Source: an uncultured Bacilli bacterium
Lineage (GTDB): Bacteria; Bacillota_I; Bacilli_A; RFN20; CAG-826
Direction: 5' to 3'
Assembly (NCBI GenBank): GCA_944351395.1
Contig: CALVPP010000007.1
Coordinates: forward strand, 1 to 37,850
Length of the DNA: 37,850 bases
The notes beneath the pieces were generated by a model. It saw only the letters and a list, made by a program, of their open reading frames with translations. It was not told the origin of the DNA and made no database searches. Of the stretch, positions 25,008 to 32,545 are shown one piece after another. How positions within the stretch are numbered: position 1 is the first letter of the stretch; each line of letters starts with the position of its first letter. The translations under genes were made by a program, and so were the position numbers.

Positions 25008-25439
25008 TTAACGTAAAAATTCTCCCCGACCATCTTTATAATCTTTAGCGACTAGAAGATATACACCATAGGCGATATGTCCTATCATAGAGACGCCTAA
25101 GGTGATGAAAAAAACGTAATATGTTCCGAAAAATATTGTAAGTAACGTCGGTAATAGAACGCCAATTAAAATTAAATAAATGACATTGATAGCAAATGCA
25201 ATGTAAAAATGTAAATAATATAAATCTAAGCCTAAGAAAGAAGCGAAGAATGCTAATTTAGCAGCGACTTTCCTAGATTTAAAAGATGGAATTTCCCCTT
25301 CTAGTGTTCCGATAGTTTGGGTAAATTCCACCGTGTCAGCACTCACGGCATCGTCGAAAGGATGTTTTAAACCGCATACAGGACAAATATCTTCATCAAA
25401 TTTAGATAGGCGAGCACCACATTGTCGACAATTAGGCAT
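25008..25439 (-). CDS. Zinc-ribbon and TM2-like membrane protein
   Basis: A 143-residue protein with an N-terminal zinc ribbon (CRQCG at residues 4-8, CPVCG near 19-23). A ~35-residue linker follows, then hydrophobic segments starting with KVAAKLAFFASFLGLDLYYLHFYIAFAIN, which resembles the TM2 domain (FLG..G.H.FY). Further helices run over about residues 90-133 (LILIGVLLPTLLTIFF, VFFITLGVSMIGHIAYGVYLLV). Function unknown; zinc-ribbon/TM2 proteins are common in Firmicutes. AAAGGAGGT precedes the ATG. It is the first gene of a three-gene unit with the unknown gene and mtaB. Confidence 0.75.
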   Translation of the reverse strand: MPNCRQCGARLSKFDEDICPVCGLKHPFDDAVSADTVEFTQTIGTLEGEIPSFKSRKVAAKLAFFASFLGLDLYYLHFYIAFAINVIYLILIGVLLPTLLTIFFGTYYVFFITLGVSMIGHIAYGVYLLVAKDYKDGRGEFLR

Positions 25440-25467
25440 GTCTTAATTACCTCCTTTCGTTACATAT

Positions 25468-25473
25468 ATTATA
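25468..25473 (-). promoter_or_regulatory. -10 element for the TM2-protein/mtaB unit
   Basis: A perfect TATAAT on the minus strand lies directly downstream of the dnaJ terminator. It is about 30 nt before the ATG and upstream of AAAGGAGGT. No consensus -35 lies at 16-18 nt; TTGTAT inside the terminator is 21 nt away. Confidence 0.4.
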
Positions 25474-25483
25474 TTGTATTAAA

Positions 25484-25508
25484 AAAGATGCCTTATACAA
25501 GCATCTTT
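25484..25508 (-). terminator. Terminator of the hrcA-grpE-dnaK-dnaJ operon
   Basis: AAAGATGC / GCATCTTT (25484-25491 and 25501-25508) has a 9-nt loop. On the minus strand it is followed by TTTTTTAATAC, 39 nt after the dnaJ stop. Confidence 0.8.
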
Positions 25509-25546
25509 AAACCTTTTTCAAAGAAAACTATGGAATAAATTCCATT

Positions 25547-26686
25547 TTATCGCACGAAATTACGCATAAAACTAGTGTAAGCATCGTCTTTAGAATTCAA
25601 TTTATCTTTCACCTGCGTTAACAATTCCTTTTGTTCACGACTAAGTTTAGAAGGTGTGACGATTTTAATATGAACGTATTCATCTCCTGGCGTCGAACCT
25701 TTAATTGGTTTAACACCTTTTCCTTTCATACGTAAAATTTGATTAGGCTCAATACCGGCTGGGACATTTAAAGAAACAGTATCGTAAACTGTTGGCACAT
25801 CAATCGTCACGCCGAGCATAGCGTCGACGCTAGAAATAGGTACTTCGATGTGAATGTCTTTGCCTTCTCTTACAAAATATTTATGAGGAATAATATTCAC
25901 GCGAATATATAAATCACCGTTCGGTCCCCCATTAATGCCTCTTTCGCCTTTACCACTAAGCCTAATTTGTTGTTTATCATCTATTCCAGCAGGAATATTG
26001 ACTTCGACAGTTTTTTTAATACGTGTATAGCCTTTACCACCACATACATCGCAAGGAGTTTTAATGATTTTACCTTTGCCTTGACAACGTGGACAAGGAA
26101 TCTCTTGTTGCATCATGCCGAAAAGAGAACGAGTCTGAGTGCGAATGTAGCCACTACCATGACAATCAGGACAAGTCATCACATCGTTTTGAGTTTTTGC
26201 CCCGCTACCATGGCACGAAGAACAAACTTCTTCATAATCGAGAGGGAAAGAAATTTTCTTGCCATTAATCGCATCCATAAAACTAAGTCTAATATTGACG
26301 ACTGTATCTTCGCCTTGCATCGGACCATAATTGGCTCTCGACCTCGATCTTCCACCACCGAAAATACTAGAAAAAATATCTCCAAAATCGACGTCAGAAA
26401 AGCCTTGACCGGCAAAACCTTGACCTTGGAAAGGATTTCCTCCTCCCATACCTTGACTGTGGTCAAAAGCGGCGTGTCCAAATTGATCGTAGGTTGCACG
26501 TTTTTGGTCATCGTAAAGGATGTCATAGGCTTCTTGTACTTCTTTAAATTTATCCGCTGCATCAGGTGCCTTATTGATGTCAGGATGATATTTTTTTGCT
26601 AATTTACGATAAGCTGATTTAATCTCATCCTTACTAGCGTTCTTGTTAATACCTAATACTTCGTAATAATCTCTTTTAGTTGCCAT
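25547..26686 (-). CDS. dnaJ: Chaperone DnaJ (Hsp40)
   Basis: DnaJ delivers substrates to DnaK and stimulates its ATPase. The J domain (residues ~4-68) has the HPD motif in [10 protein letters not shown] Gly/Phe-rich linker follows ([18 protein letters not shown]). The zinc-binding domain has four CxxCxGxG repeats ([32 protein letters not shown]), then the C-terminal substrate-binding domains. The ATG at 26686 (379 residues) is preferred to one 6 nt upstream because AAGGAGG abuts the upstream ATG but is correctly spaced from this one. It is the last gene of the operon. Confidence 0.97.
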   Translation of the reverse strand: MATKRDYYEVLGINKNASKDEIKSAYRKLAKKYHPDINKAPDAADKFKEVQEAYDILYDDQKRATYDQFGHAAFDHSQGMGGGNPFQGQGFAGQGFSDVDFGDIFSSIFGGGRSRSRANYGPMQGEDTVVNIRLSFMDAINGKKISFPLDYEEVCSSCHGSGAKTQNDVMTCPDCHGSGYIRTQTRSLFGMMQQEIPCPRCQGKGKIIKTPCDVCGGKGYTRIKKTVEVNIPAGIDDKQQIRLSGKGERGINGGPNGDLYIRVNIIPHKYFVREGKDIHIEVPISSVDAMLGVTIDVPTVYDTVSLNVPAGIEPNQILRMKGKGVKPIKGSTPGDEYVHIKIVTPSKLSREQKELLTQVKDKLNSKDDAYTSFMRNFVR

Positions 26687-26712
26687 ATTCATCCCTCCTT
26701 TCTAAAGTAAAC

Positions 26713-26737
26713 ACCAAAGGGGCCGAACCCCTTCGGT
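26713..26737 (-). other. Strong hairpin between dnaK and dnaJ
   Basis: ACCAAAGGGG / CCCCTTCGGT (26713-26722 and 26728-26737) form a 10-bp stem with one G-U wobble and a 5-nt loop. It is among the most G+C-rich structures in the window. It lacks a following T-run on either strand, so a processing site, stability element or partial attenuator fits better than a terminator. The dnaJ ribosome binding site lies about 16 nt beyond it. Confidence 0.6.
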
Positions 26738-26763
26738 GCTATGCTCAATCAAATGAAATTTTA

Positions 26764-28605
26764 TTAAGCTTTTTTATCGCTGAAATCAGCGTCGATGACG
26801 TCATCATTTTTCTTCGCGTCATTTTCTGCTTGCTTTGATTCTTCAGCTTCTTGACTAGCTTTATTCGTATTCGCGTTCATGCTCGCCATCATTTGTGCAG
26901 CTTGCTCTAATTCGTTAATACGATTTTTCAAAGTCTCCATATCGTTATCTTCGATGGCCTTTTTAAGCTCGTCACGAAGTTTGATGGTTTGCTCCTTTTG
27001 TGTAGGATCAATAGAATCGCCTTTTTCATTCAAAGCGACGTCGATCATCGAGATATATTGATCAGCTTTGTTCTTGAGTTCAATCTCTTGATGACGTTTT
27101 TCGTCTGCTTCACGATTTTCTTCCGCTTCGCGGACCATACGATCAATTTCTTCTTTTGATAAGCCGTTAGATCCAGAAATAGTAATTTCTTGTTCTTTTT
27201 GCGTATCTAAATCTTTTGCTGTTACTTTGACGATACCATTGACATCGATATTAAATGTAACTTCGATACGAGGTTCACCTTTTCTAGCAGGTTTAATACC
27301 GGTAAGTTGGAAATGACCTAATAACTTATTATCGTGTGCTAAAGGGCGTTCACCTTGATAAACCATGATGTCAACAGCTGGCTGATTATCAGCAGCAGTC
27401 GAGAAAATTTCTGATTTGGTCGTTGGAATTGTCGTATTTCTTTGAATGAGTGGTGTCATGATGCCACCAAGTGTCTCAATACCTAAAGTAAGAGGAGTGA
27501 CATCTAACAAGACAACATCTTTCACGTCACCGGAGAAAACACCGCCTTGAATAGCAGCGCCGATGGAAACAGCTTCATCAGGATTGACGCTAAGATTTGG
27601 ACTCTTTCCACCACTTAATCTCTTCACTAATTCTTGTACCGCAGGCATCCTAATAGAACCACCGATGAGAAGAATTTGATCGAGATCATTGACGCTCATC
27701 TTGGCATCTTCTAATGCACGTTTGAAAGGAATTTCACAGCGGGCTAATAAATGTTTCGTCAAATCTTGGAATTTCGCTCTTGTAATCGTCGTTTCGAATG
27801 AAACAGGACCGCTAGAAGACATACCGATAAATGGTAATGACACAGTTGTTTCAAGAGAAGAAGATAACTCAATCTTCGCTTTTTCAGCAGCGTCTAAGAA
27901 ACGTTGTAAAGCCATTTTATCAGTAATGTCGATACCATGTTTGATTTTGACTTCATTTTTTAAATAGTCAGCGAGGACATGATCCCAATCGTCTCCGCCT
28001 AGTTTGTTATCACCAGCCGTCGAGATGACTTCAAACGTACCATCGCCGATATCGAGAATTGATACGTCGAACGTGCCACCACCTAAGTCGAAGACGAGAA
28101 TCTTTTCAGATTTATTCGTATCTAGACCATAAGCTAGAGCAGCTGCAGTAGGCTCGTTGATAATACGAACGACATCTAAACCAGCAATTTGACCAGCATC
28201 TTTCGTCGCTTGTCTTTGCGCGTCGTTAAAATAAGCAGGAACAGTGATGACAGCTTTTTCCACTTTGTGACCGATATTTTCTTCGGCATATTTTTTCATG
28301 TAGGAAAGAATTTTCGCACTAATTTCTTGAGGCGTAAAATCTTTATTCAAACTAGCGATATGAACCTTTTCATCAGTTCCCATCTTACGTTTGATGGAGA
28401 TGACGGTGTCAGGATTCGTGAGCGCTTGTCTTTTTGCAGCGTTACCGACGATGACCTCGCCATTTGGTTTAAATCCAACGACCGAGGGAGTTGTCATCGT
28501 TCCCTCAGGATTTGGGATGACTTTTACTTTGCCATCCGCTTGTAAATATGATACGACTGAATTAGTCGTACCTAAGTCGATACCTAAAATTACTTCTTTT
28601 GCCAT
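26764..28605 (-). CDS. dnaK: Chaperone DnaK (Hsp70)
   Basis: The ATP-driven chaperone at the centre of the DnaK-DnaJ-GrpE cycle. The 613-residue protein has [10 protein letters not shown] at the start, [59 protein letters not shown] and the linker [16 protein letters not shown]. The Gram-positive deletion in the N-terminal ATPase quadrant is present, as expected for this lineage. The C-terminal lid ends in an Asp/Lys-rich tail, [21 protein letters not shown] precedes the ATG, which is 18 nt after grpE. Confidence 0.98.
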   Translation of the reverse strand: MAKEVILGIDLGTTNSVVSYLQADGKVKVIPNPEGTMTTPSVVGFKPNGEVIVGNAAKRQALTNPDTVISIKRKMGTDEKVHIASLNKDFTPQEISAKILSYMKKYAEENIGHKVEKAVITVPAYFNDAQRQATKDAGQIAGLDVVRIINEPTAAALAYGLDTNKSEKILVFDLGGGTFDVSILDIGDGTFEVISTAGDNKLGGDDWDHVLADYLKNEVKIKHGIDITDKMALQRFLDAAEKAKIELSSSLETTVSLPFIGMSSSGPVSFETTITRAKFQDLTKHLLARCEIPFKRALEDAKMSVNDLDQILLIGGSIRMPAVQELVKRLSGGKSPNLSVNPDEAVSIGAAIQGGVFSGDVKDVVLLDVTPLTLGIETLGGIMTPLIQRNTTIPTTKSEIFSTAADNQPAVDIMVYQGERPLAHDNKLLGHFQLTGIKPARKGEPRIEVTFNIDVNGIVKVTAKDLDTQKEQEITISGSNGLSKEEIDRMVREAEENREADEKRHQEIELKNKADQYISMIDVALNEKGDSIDPTQKEQTIKLRDELKKAIEDNDMETLKNRINELEQAAQMMASMNANTNKASQEAEESKQAENDAKKNDDVIDADFSDKKA

Positions 28606-28623
28606 AAATAATTACCTCCTTTT

Positions 28624-29223
28624 TTAAGCATCTAGCTTCTTTTCTTTAGAAATCTCTTTCGCCTTTGTCACTTTGACAAGAATAGGTCGTAAGAGATGAT
28701 CATGTAATTTGTAACCTTTCGCCTTTATTTCTTTGACGATTGGTTTTTCACTTTCTTCACTTTCATCCACCTCAATCGCATGCATCGTTCGTTCATCGAA
28801 CACTTCACCGACTTTAGTATCGAGAACTTTGATACCTTCTTTTTCTAAAATGTTTAAGAGATTATTGTGAATGTAAGTAAAGCCTAGTAAATAATTTTTC
28901 AGTTTTTCGTCAGTTACTTCCACTCCTAATGCAGCATCGAACGCATCCAGTGCTGGAATTAAATCTTCGATGAAGGAAGAGAGGCGATATTTCAATGCTT
29001 CTCGATAATCCTTCTCTAGTTCTTTTCTAAGATTTTCGGTGTCTGCATAGCTGCGGTAATAAGAGTTTTTCCACTTATCAACTTCTTTTTCTAAAAAACT
29101 TATTTTTTCTTCTAATTTAGCTTCCTTTTTATCTTTCTTTTTGTTCTTGGAACAATTTTCCGCATTTTCGCAAGGTTCTATTTTTTCTTCGGGTTTTTCT
29201 TGTTCTCTTTTTTCTTCTTCCAT
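28624..29223 (-). CDS. grpE: Nucleotide exchange factor GrpE
   Basis: GrpE releases ADP from DnaK. The 199-residue protein begins with a charged, disordered Glu/Lys-rich part (residues 1-30) and continues into the long dimeric coiled coil (about 31-75). The family region is KNSYYRSYADTENLRKELEKD to LIPALDAFDAAL, then GEVFDERTMHAIE and the beta domain with AKGYKLHDHLLRPILVKV. The ATG has AAAGGAGTG upstream and lies 46 nt inside the 3' end of hrcA, an unusually long overlap. Confidence 0.95.
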   Translation of the reverse strand: MEEEKREQEKPEEKIEPCENAENCSKNKKKDKKEAKLEEKISFLEKEVDKWKNSYYRSYADTENLRKELEKDYREALKYRLSSFIEDLIPALDAFDAALGVEVTDEKLKNYLLGFTYIHNNLLNILEKEGIKVLDTKVGEVFDERTMHAIEVDESEESEKPIVKEIKAKGYKLHDHLLRPILVKVTKAKEISKEKKLDA

Positions 29224-30236
29224 CTCTTTTCACTCCTTTCGTCAAAGTATTCATCGAGCGTTTCGTTTAAATAATCTATAGCGCTGAGAACGCGGTCATA
29301 ATCGATTCGTGATGGTCCTAATAAAGCAATTTTTCCTCTTTCAAGACCAGGTAGATTGAGCTTCGTAGTGATAATTGTTAAGTCGCTATTCTCATCGATT
29401 AAGTCAATGTCATTTTCGCTTCTTGAGTAAATATCTTTGATGATATCGGGTGAATGAAGAAGATTTAATACTTTCTTCAACTTCGTTAGATCTTGCTTAT
29501 ATTCAGGCCTTTCAAGAAGTTTGTCTTGTCCGTAGAAATTTACTCTTGAACTAGCGAATTTGACGAACGCTTCCATGATGACTTGATAGACTAATGAACT
29601 ATCGAGCAAATAATCTTGGATGATTGGCTTTAAAGCGTCAACTTTATCGACTAAATCGACAATCTTAGTGCCCTTAACACGTTCATCAATTATTTTTACA
29701 CAATTGATGAGGCTCTTCATATCGATAGATGTCGGTAAAATATAAGTTTTATTTTCGACGTATCCTCGATCAGTGACGAATATAGCAGTAATACTATTTT
29801 CGTTAATAGGAACAATTTGGATGCTCACTATCGATTCATCGGTGACGTTTGGTCCTAAAACTGCACTAGCGAGATTTGTCATCTCACTTAGGATTTCACA
29901 GCTTTGCGACAATATTTCATCGACCGATTTAGTTTGATCTTGGAAAATTTGTCGAATTTGGTACTTATAAGCGTCATCTAGACTATGATCTCTTAAATTT
30001 TCTACATAATAACGATAACCTTTAGAAGAAGGAACTCGACCGCTCGAAGTGTGAGTTTTTTCGATGAATCCTCTCTCTTCTAAGGCTTTCATATCATTTC
30101 TTATCGTCGCACTACTGCAATTCAAATTGTATCGTTCAAGAAGAGTGTGAGAGCCAACAGGCTCGCACGTCTTGATAAACGTCTCGACGATAAGTTTGAG
30201 AATTTGATCTTGTCTATTAAGCTTCATAGTTTCCAT
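29178..30236 (-). CDS. hrcA: Heat-inducible transcription repressor HrcA
   Basis: HrcA binds CIRCE and represses the chaperone operons when GroEL keeps it active. The N-terminal winged helix is clear: TFIKTCEPVGSHTLLERYNLNCSSATIRNDMKALEERGFIEKTHTSSGRVPSSKGYRYYVENL. The GAF-like and dimerisation parts follow with SIQIVPIN and GLERGKIALLGPSRIDYDRVLSAIDYL. The C-terminus is Lys-rich. The GTG at 30242 lies inside the CIRCE arm and is unlikely to be the start; the ATG at 30236 is used here (352 residues). An ATG three codons further in (30227, MKLNRQDQIL) aligns even better with the family start and is possible. First gene of the operon. Confidence 0.94.
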   Translation of the reverse strand: METMKLNRQDQILKLIVETFIKTCEPVGSHTLLERYNLNCSSATIRNDMKALEERGFIEKTHTSSGRVPSSKGYRYYVENLRDHSLDDAYKYQIRQIFQDQTKSVDEILSQSCEILSEMTNLASAVLGPNVTDESIVSIQIVPINENSITAIFVTDRGYVENKTYILPTSIDMKSLINCVKIIDERVKGTKIVDLVDKVDALKPIIQDYLLDSSLVYQVIMEAFVKFASSRVNFYGQDKLLERPEYKQDLTKLKKVLNLLHSPDIIKDIYSRSENDIDLIDENSDLTIITTKLNLPGLERGKIALLGPSRIDYDRVLSAIDYLNETLDEYFDERSEKRWKKKKENKKNPKKK

Positions 30237-30262
30237 TAGCACTCATCTTTCTTAAGTGCTAC
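30236..30262 (-). promoter_or_regulatory. CIRCE operator, proximal copy
   Basis: TTAGCACTC (30236-30244), nine bases, AAGTGCTAC (30254-30262). The left arm is a perfect match to CIRCE (TTAGCACTC-N9-GAGTGCTAA); the right arm matches 7 of 9. It covers the expected transcription start and reaches the hrcA start codon. Confidence 0.88.
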
Positions 30263-30266
30263 CTAC

Positions 30267-30294
30267 ATTATAATGAACTATTTAGCAGTGTCAA
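30267..30294 (-). promoter_or_regulatory. Promoter of the heat-shock operon
   Basis: On the minus strand TTGACA (30294-30289) and TATAAT (30272-30267), both perfect consensus hexamers, are separated by 16 nt. The start site should fall near 30260, inside the proximal CIRCE. The -35 lies inside the distal CIRCE-like element. Confidence 0.85.
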
Positions 30295-30308
30295 TAAAAA
30301 AGTGCTAA
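30282..30308 (-). promoter_or_regulatory. CIRCE-like operator, distal copy
   Basis: TTAGCAGTG (30282-30290), nine bases, AAGTGCTAA (30300-30308). The arms match the CIRCE consensus at 7 of 9 and 8 of 9 positions, with the exact 9-nt spacing. It overlaps the -35 hexamer. Its centre is 46 bp, about four and a half helical turns, from that of the proximal copy. Confidence 0.72.
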
Positions 30309-30326
30309 AAATTTTTTAGAAATTAA

Positions 30327-30365
30327 AAAAGATTAATGTCTTTTGAATATATCACTATGTGATAT
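30327..30365 (-). terminator. Probable terminator of the hemW-membrane protein unit
   Basis: Two small hairpins follow the membrane-protein stop on the minus strand: ATATCAC/GTGATAT (30349-30365, 3-nt loop), then AAAAGA/TCTTTT (30327-30344) leading into TTAATTTC. Either is weak alone. Together they probably separate this unit from the hrcA promoter. Confidence 0.4.
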
Positions 30366-31136
30366 TTAATTATATAAAGTCTTCACTTCGACATTCTTAC
30401 GTGATAAATCTTCATTAAAATGTTTATTGAAAAGATAATAGATACCATAAATTGCTGGCATGCCAAGGTTCGTCTCCATACATGAATTTACTAATAATGT
30501 ACGAATACTTTCCTCATTCATCGGGCGGATACCATTGATGAGAAGACTGAATTCCCATGCAAATTGAACGGAAAAGCCGATGAGAAAAAGAATAAAAACG
30601 TTGACGAAAGGCTTTTTTGCCCTGAGAAGTAAGACGATGAGGATGAAATAGGATACGACCATAAATATACCCATGATGCCATGATATTCACCTGTCGTAC
30701 GCGATGTCGTAATACTAGCTTCTCCACCTAATTCAGCAATGCTAGGAGCGATGAGCCACCAAATAATGATCGTAAGTAACCAATATTTCCAATATTTATC
30801 TTTACTGACGCATACCCAAATAAAAGCAAAATTAGTAATGCCATAAGACATGCTCATCCATAACAATACTAAAAAAGTTTCTAATGGTCCTACTAATGTT
30901 CCGTTAATATAGACAGATCTACTATGTGCGAGAAGATAAAATCCACAATAATCGACAATCGTATACAACACACCACCGAATAAAGCAAAGATTACAGTCG
31001 CATATCTTTTTTTATAAATGAGTAAAGCTAAAAAGAAAACGAGAAAAACGCAGTCGATGATAATATACATTAGATTAAGATTACGCGTGGGCACGATACC
31101 ATTATCCACTGCATTTGCTAAAATTGTAATATCCAT
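30366..31136 (-). CDS. Uncharacterised polytopic membrane protein
   Basis: A 256-residue protein with about seven hydrophobic helices, beginning near residues 21-41 (LMYIIIDCVFLVFFLALLIYKK) and 47-70. Conserved-looking polar residues sit within helices: VDYCGFYLLAHSR, SYGITNFAFIWV, TTGEYHGIMGIF and VQFAWEFSLLINGIRP. It has no signal peptide cleavage motif, no ABC or transporter signature I can name, and no known enzyme motif. Similar multi-helix proteins with a WEF.LLI.GIRP segment are, to my memory, found in Firmicutes without assigned function. AAAGGAG precedes the ATG. It starts 22 nt after hemW, so it is likely cotranscribed with it. Confidence 0.65.
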   Translation of the reverse strand: MDITILANAVDNGIVPTRNLNLMYIIIDCVFLVFFLALLIYKKRYATVIFALFGGVLYTIVDYCGFYLLAHSRSVYINGTLVGPLETFLVLLWMSMSYGITNFAFIWVCVSKDKYWKYWLLTIIIWWLIAPSIAELGGEASITTSRTTGEYHGIMGIFMVVSYFILIVLLLRAKKPFVNVFILFLIGFSVQFAWEFSLLINGIRPMNEESIRTLLVNSCMETNLGMPAIYGIYYLFNKHFNEDLSRKNVEVKTLYN

Positions 31137-31158
31137 GGTATGTTTGCTCCTTTATATT

Positions 31159-32277
31159 TTATAATAATTCAATTAAAATGCTATCTAAAAGTAATGAACC
31201 TTCGTAAGTTGTTTTTAAACGATTATCTTTTAATGTCAGCAAATTTCTATCTAAGTACTTGTTGACTATCCGAAGATATTTATTCTTCGTTTCAAAATTA
31301 ACTTCGTTGAATATATTATCTAACGATAATCCTTCGTCTAATCTTAAGCGAAGCATAAATTCATAAAACAGATGATCTTCTTCAGTTAAATATTCTTTTT
31401 CTTCGATGATATTTTCTGAATGTAAATACCTGTCAAAATTGGAAGTATTGACTAATCGTAAACCATCGATATAACTTGCTGCGCTAAGCCCTATTCCATA
31501 ATATTGTTCATCGTGCCAATAAGTTAGATTATGTTTAGACTCATATGTTGGTTTAGCAAAATTCGAAGTTTCATAACGTTTATAACCATGTTCGTTTAAA
31601 AACTTATAAATGATGTCGTATTCATCTCTTAACATATCGTCATCCTGCGGCTTAATTTTTTTGGCGTGCAATATTGAACGATCTTCTACTGTTAGGCCAT
31701 AACACGAAATATGGTTAACATCTAATGCGACAAGACAATTTAAATCATTTTTTAAGATATTTGTCGTTTCGTGAGGATATCCATAAATTAAATCGCAGTT
31801 AATATTATTAAAACCTAGTGATTTCGCTAATTTGATAACGTCCTCAACCATTTTAGCATCATGATTTCGCCTCATATCCTTTAATATGTTAGCATCAAAA
31901 CTTTCCACACCGATGGAAAGACGATTAATACGATGTTTTAAATAAAACTTAAGCTTTTCTTCATCTAAAGATTCAACATTTGCTTCAATACTAAATTCAT
32001 AATCATCATCAAGATGTATTTTATCGATTTCTTTAAATAATTTTTCGATGATAAAAATGGGTAAAGAAGACGGCGTTCCTCCACCTATGTAAATAGTGTG
32101 CAGTTCACCTATTTTTAATTGCTTTAATTCTTCAATTAATCGATCGATATAAGCAATTGCTCTATTTTCATCATAAAGAAGGTGACAAAAAGAGCAATAC
32201 GAACAAATATTCAAACAAAAAGGTATATGAATATATAGTGCGCGAGGCAAATTATTTGTTCTTTTTATCCTCATCAT
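31159..32277 (-). CDS. hemW: Radical SAM heme chaperone HemW-like protein
   Basis: A HemN-related radical-SAM protein. YIHIPFCLNICSYCSFC carries the CxxxCxxC cluster motif plus an extra cysteine two residues later. GGTPSSLP, EANVESLDEEKL, RLSIGVESFDANILKDMRRNHD and the C-terminal HemN domain (HLFYEFMLRLRLDEGL) are typical of HemW. HemW is thought to bind and deliver heme; it is often misnamed coproporphyrinogen oxidase. No other heme gene is in this window. The frame is open to 32319, but starts at 32277 or 32274 give the expected N-terminus shortly before YIHIPFC; a ribosome binding site is not clear. It overlaps the upstream small gene. B. subtilis hemW also lies next to hrcA. Confidence 0.88.
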   Translation of the reverse strand: MMRIKRTNNLPRALYIHIPFCLNICSYCSFCHLLYDENRAIAYIDRLIEELKQLKIGELHTIYIGGGTPSSLPIFIIEKLFKEIDKIHLDDDYEFSIEANVESLDEEKLKFYLKHRINRLSIGVESFDANILKDMRRNHDAKMVEDVIKLAKSLGFNNINCDLIYGYPHETTNILKNDLNCLVALDVNHISCYGLTVEDRSILHAKKIKPQDDDMLRDEYDIIYKFLNEHGYKRYETSNFAKPTYESKHNLTYWHDEQYYGIGLSAASYIDGLRLVNTSNFDRYLHSENIIEEKEYLTEEDHLFYEFMLRLRLDEGLSLDNIFNEVNFETKNKYLRIVNKYLDRNLLTLKDNRLKTTYEGSLLLDSILIELL

Positions 32278-32530
32278 CTTTTCGTTCAAATTCTTCCATA
32301 GCTTTGATCGTCTTTTCATCTTCGATCGGTTCGAGAATTTGACTCAACTGTTCTTCTGCGATACTTTGTTCATCTTTTCTAGTTAATTCGTCATTCGATT
32401 CTTTATTTCTTTTAATGACATATTTATTGAGCAACCAGGCCACAAGAGCGAGCAAAGCAGCTCCAAGTAGGACGAATAGAACGATATATCCTGGATTATC
32501 ATACCAAGCAAAACTAATAATTTTTAACAT
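32252..32530 (-). CDS. Small single-pass membrane protein, unknown function
   Basis: A 92-residue protein with one transmembrane helix at about residues 15-40 (YIVLFVLLGAALLALVAWLLNKYVI). A strongly charged cytoplasmic tail follows, probably a helix or coiled coil (TRKDEQSIAEEQLSQILE to ERKDDEDKKNK). No family is recognised. It starts 15 nt after the Fic-like gene and overlaps hemW, so it belongs to the same transcript. Codon use looks like its neighbours. Confidence 0.65.
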   Translation of the reverse strand: MLKIISFAWYDNPGYIVLFVLLGAALLALVAWLLNKYVIKRNKESNDELTRKDEQSIAEEQLSQILEPIEDEKTIKAMEEFERKDDEDKKNK

Positions 32531-32545
32531 AAGAAAAATCCTTTT

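Noticed and set aside
26179-26562. 127-codon minus-strand frame inside dnaJ
   Set aside because: Alternative frame of dnaJ without start signals; the DnaJ motifs are in the other frame.
25967-26602. 211-codon plus-strand open frame opposite dnaJ
   Set aside because: Lies entirely antisense to dnaJ. Its residues simply mirror the dnaJ zinc-finger codons and no family is recognisable.
30318-30366. Possible small RNA between hrcA and the membrane-protein gene
   Set aside because: The two short hairpins are AT-rich, directly follow a stop codon and have no separate promoter, so terminator function is more likely.
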